Shown in pieces: positions 6,086-8,067 of a stretch of 8,067 nucleotides of DNA. Under the pieces are notes generated by a model. It worked only from the letters and a program-made list of their open reading frames with translations. It was not told the DNA's origin and made no database searches. Source of the DNA: CAIVPM01 sp049242885 (GTDB lineage: Bacteria > Bacteroidota > Bacteroidia > Chitinophagales > Chitinophagaceae); the NCBI GenBank assembly GCA_049242885.1, contig JBMLOQ010000016.1, positions 1-8,067 of the forward strand. Reading direction: 5' to 3'. Every line of letters begins with the position of its first letter. The first letter of the stretch is position 1. A program made the translations under genes and the position numbers.

Positions 6086-7978
6086 TTATGTAGCAGTTTG
6101 TGCCAAATATGTATCGGCATAATAGCCATTTAATTGCATTAATTGTTGATGTGTTCCTTCCTCTATAATACTTCCATTTTCTAAAACAATAATTTTAGAG
6201 AAATTAAAACTTGCTAACACTCTATGAGATATAAAAATGGCTGTTTTGTTTTCTAAAAAATGAGATAGCTGATTGGCAATGTTTTTCTCTGTATTTACAT
6301 CAACTGCACTTAAGCAATCATCAAAAATATATAAATCTGCAGGTCTTAACAAGGCCCTAGCAATTGAAATTCTTTGTTTTTGCCCCCCACTTAAAGTAAC
6401 ACCTCTTTCTCCAACTATTGTATCAAACCCATTTTCAAACTCACCAATTTCCTTAGCAATACTAGCTTGCGTTGCTGCAGTTATAATAGCTTGTCTATTG
6501 TTGGCAGACTTGCTTCCAAACAAAATATTTTGTGCTACATTATCACTAAACAAAAAAACATCCTGAGGCACATAACTTATTCTGTTTCGTAGCTCAAATG
6601 TATCTACTTGGGATAAATCCTTATCGTTCCAAAAAACAACGCCACTACTTGGAGTAAATATTTTTAGCAATTGTTGGGCTATTGTAGTTTTTCCACTTCC
6701 TGTTTTACCAATAATCAAAACTTTTTCGCCAAATTTTATTTCAAAGTGTAGTTTTTTTAAAGCTTCAATTCCTGTGTGATTGTAAGTAAAATTTACCTGC
6801 TCAAATCTTATTTTTTCCAATGGCATTAAGGTTGGTGTAATATCTTGTTTTTCAAAATTATTGCTTGGGATAATTGCCAAAAATTCGTTTAATCTCTTTT
6901 GCGATGCTGCAGCTCTTTGTATCATACTGGCTGTAAGCCCTATAGCACTTACAGGAAAAGTAAGCATGTTTACATAAATCACAAAAGAAGCAATAGTTCC
7001 TGCAGTTACAACTGTAGGATTACTTATATGCATAAAACACCCAACAGTAATAGCAATAATTGTACTTAATCCTATTAATAACGCAATTGAAGGAAAATAC
7101 AAAGCTTCAACCTTAGCTAAACTTGTAGCATTGTTTTGATAAACCTTGGTTTGCTCATGAAAATATTGGGCATGACTATCTTCTTGTACAAAACTTTTAA
7201 TTACTCTTATTCCAGCATACGATTCTTGTGCATTGCTTGTAAGGCTACTTAAACTTTCTTGCAATTGCTCGCTTTTTTTATTAATGATGTTATTTACATA
7301 GTAAATTGTAATTGCCAGAAATGGCAATGGAGCAATTACATACATACTAAGTGTTGTATTTTCTTTAAACATAAAATACAAACTAAAACCAATTGTACCT
7401 GTAAGGTTTATTACATACATTAATGCAGGGCCTGTGTACATTCTTACTCTGCTTACATCTTCAGCAATACGACTCATTAAATCTCCAGTTGCATTTACCT
7501 TATAAAAACTAGCATCTAACTTTAAGTAATGGGCAAAAAGTTGATTCTTTTGATCATACTCAATATGCCTACTCATAACAATAATAGTTTGCCTCATCAA
7601 AAACATAAAAAAACCACCCAATAAAGCCAATAACAGTAGCACAACACCACAAAAAATAATAAGTTCACTCACCACCAATTGCTTATTTTTTGTAAACTGA
7701 ACAAAGTAATTAACTAGCCAATTATATTCTTTAGTTGTATTTGTTGTAGATTTTAATTGATGAATTACTTCATCGATAATAAACCCTGACACCTGTGGAC
7801 TAAGTACTCTAAAGTAGTTTGAAAGAATAATAAAAAGTACACCTCCAAGCAAACGAAATTTATATTTTAGAAAGAAATGATTGAGTGCAAATAAATGTTT
7901 CAGAAAAATAATTTGACGCAAAATTAAATGTATAAAAATAATATTTGGTAGATAATGTTTCAACCTATTATTTTGCAC
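6086..7978 (-). CDS. ABC exporter half-transporter (fused membrane and ATPase domains), multidrug/lipid type; start uncertain
   Basis: An inner-membrane exporter subunit with one membrane domain (about residues 40-350, six helices) and one nucleotide-binding domain (about 388-625), working as a dimer. ATPase motifs are A-loop Tyr399, Walker A GKTGSGKT at 424-431, Q-loop Gln472, signature LSGGQ at 529-533, Walker B LYIFDD at 549-554, D-loop SAVD at 557-560 and H-loop His585. The residue after Walker B Asp553 is Asp554 instead of the catalytic Glu, as in the degenerate-site subunits of heterodimeric exporters (YheI/BmrC, TM287). The frame opens with GTG at 7978, three bases from the divergent tRNA gene, and has no nearby ATG. 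Homologues of this type start near residue 26 (KHLFALNHFF), where the codon is CTG (7903). TTG at 7921 is another option but overlaps a promoter-like box. The first 25 residues are therefore doubtful. The substrate cannot be told from sequence. Confidence 0.92.
   Translation of the reverse strand: MQNNRLKHYLPNIIFIHLILRQIIFLKHLFALNHFFLKYKFRLLGGVLFIILSNYFRVLSPQVSGFIIDEVIHQLKSTTNTTKEYNWLVNYFVQFTKNKQLVVSELIIFCGVVLLLLALLGGFFMFLMRQTIIVMSRHIEYDQKNQLFAHYLKLDASFYKVNATGDLMSRIAEDVSRVRMYTGPALMYVINLTGTIGFSLYFMFKENTTLSMYVIAPLPFLAITIYYVNNIINKKSEQLQESLSSLTSNAQESYAGIRVIKSFVQEDSHAQYFHEQTKVYQNNATSLAKVEALYFPSIALLIGLSTIIAITVGCFMHISNPTVVTAGTIASFVIYVNMLTFPVSAIGLTASMIQRAAASQKRLNEFLAIIPSNNFEKQDITPTLMPLEKIRFEQVNFTYNHTGIEALKKLHFEIKFGEKVLIIGKTGSGKTTIAQQLLKIFTPSSGVVFWNDKDLSQVDTFELRNRISYVPQDVFLFSDNVAQNILFGSKSANNRQAIITAATQASIAKEIGEFENGFDTIVGERGVTLSGGQKQRISIARALLRPADLYIFDDCLSAVDVNTEKNIANQLSHFLENKTAIFISHRVLASFNFSKIIVLENGSIIEEGTHQQLMQLNGYYADTYLAQTAT
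7919..7926 (-). promoter_or_regulatory. Putative -7 promoter element for the ABC exporter gene
   Basis: The minus strand reads TAATTTTG, an exact TAnnTTTG match. Transcription would then begin around 7910-7914, downstream of the GTG at 7978 and of most of the TTG at 7921. Translation would have to start inside the frame, for example at CTG 7903. No -33 TTTG at the usual distance was found. Confidence 0.4.
7944..7975 (+). promoter_or_regulatory. Possible promoter for tRNA-Ser
   Basis: TTTG at 7944-7947 and TTATTTTG at 7968-7975 are 20 bases apart, matching the Bacteroidota -33/-7 arrangement with one mismatch in the -7 box. The predicted start falls about at the tRNA 5' end (7981). It lies inside the doubtful N-terminal extension of the ABC gene on the other strand. 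Confidence 0.4.
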
Positions 7979-7980
7979 GT

Positions 7981-8065
7981 GGAGGGATGGCAGAGTGGTC
8001 GATTGCGGCAGTCTTGAAAACTGTTGACTGTTACAGGTCCAGGGGTTCGAATCCCTTTCCCTCCG
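7981..8065 (+). tRNA. trnS: tRNA-Ser (anticodon UGA)
   Basis: A complete 85-base type II tRNA cloverleaf. The acceptor stem is GGAGGGA (7981-7987) with TCCCTCC (8058-8064), followed by discriminator G at 8065, as expected for serine tRNAs. The anticodon loop CTTGAAA gives anticodon TGA, reading UCA and related serine codons. A long variable arm precedes the T arm, AGGGG-TTCGAAT-CCCTT (8041-8057). The CCA tail is not encoded, since the next bases are CT at the window edge, so it must be added after transcription. Confidence 0.96.
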
Positions 8066-8067
8066 CT

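Noticed and set aside
5695..6129. 144-codon minus-strand ORF
   Set aside because: Antisense to rpe, which has all family motifs in its own frame, and it also runs into the end of the ABC gene.
6273..6566. 97-codon plus-strand ORF
   Set aside because: Antisense to the ATPase domain of the ABC exporter; no independent coding evidence.
7981..8067. tRNA-Ser as an integration (att) site
   Set aside because: tRNA genes are common targets, but the window ends at the tRNA 3' end and no integrase or duplicated tRNA end is visible here.

Overview
The window looks like an ordinary chromosomal segment of an AT-rich member of the Bacteroidota, probably near the Chitinophagaceae or Sphingobacteriales. 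Four things point there. There is a b558-type succinate:menaquinone reductase operon in the order sdhC-sdhA. There is a lipoprotein built from PKD domains. Genes start without Shine-Dalgarno sequences. Several upstream regions carry octamers of the Bacteroidota sigma -7 type (TAnnTTTG). The family-level placement is an inference from protein character, not from a search.

Layout from left to right: (1) bases 1-2037, minus strand: sdhC followed by sdhA, with sdhA cut by the left edge. sdhB is expected just outside. The 101-base sdhC-sdhA gap holds a perfect 12-bp inverted repeat. (2) 2119-2685, minus strand: a small ferritin-like di-iron protein whose metal-ligand layout resembles Coq7 (demethoxyubiquinone hydroxylase). 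It sits upstream of sdhC in the same direction, but sdhC has its own promoter-like motif. (3) 2772-4001, plus strand, divergent: an outer-membrane beta-barrel of the Omp85/BamA surface-antigen type without POTRA domains. (4) 4092-5300, plus strand: a lipoprotein with four PKD domains formed by duplication of a two-domain unit, followed by a clear intrinsic terminator. (5) 5432-6082, plus strand: ribulose-phosphate 3-epimerase (rpe). (6) 6086-7978, minus strand, convergent with rpe and only 3 bases away: an ABC exporter half-transporter with a non-ATG start and an Asp in place of the Walker B catalytic Glu. (7) 7981-8065, plus strand: tRNA-Ser(UGA), divergent from the ABC gene.

The genes do not form one pathway. 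sdhC and sdhA are respiratory. The barrel and the PKD lipoprotein are cell-envelope proteins. rpe serves the pentose phosphate pathway, and the ABC exporter is an inner-membrane transporter. I see no mobile element, CRISPR array, phage gene or defence system, and no convincing new multi-gene system. The points most worth checking are the Coq7-like protein in an organism presumed to use menaquinone, the inverted repeat inside the sdh operon, the ABC transporter's start and degenerate catalytic site, and the duplicated PKD architecture. No gene-free stretch exceeds about 130 bases.
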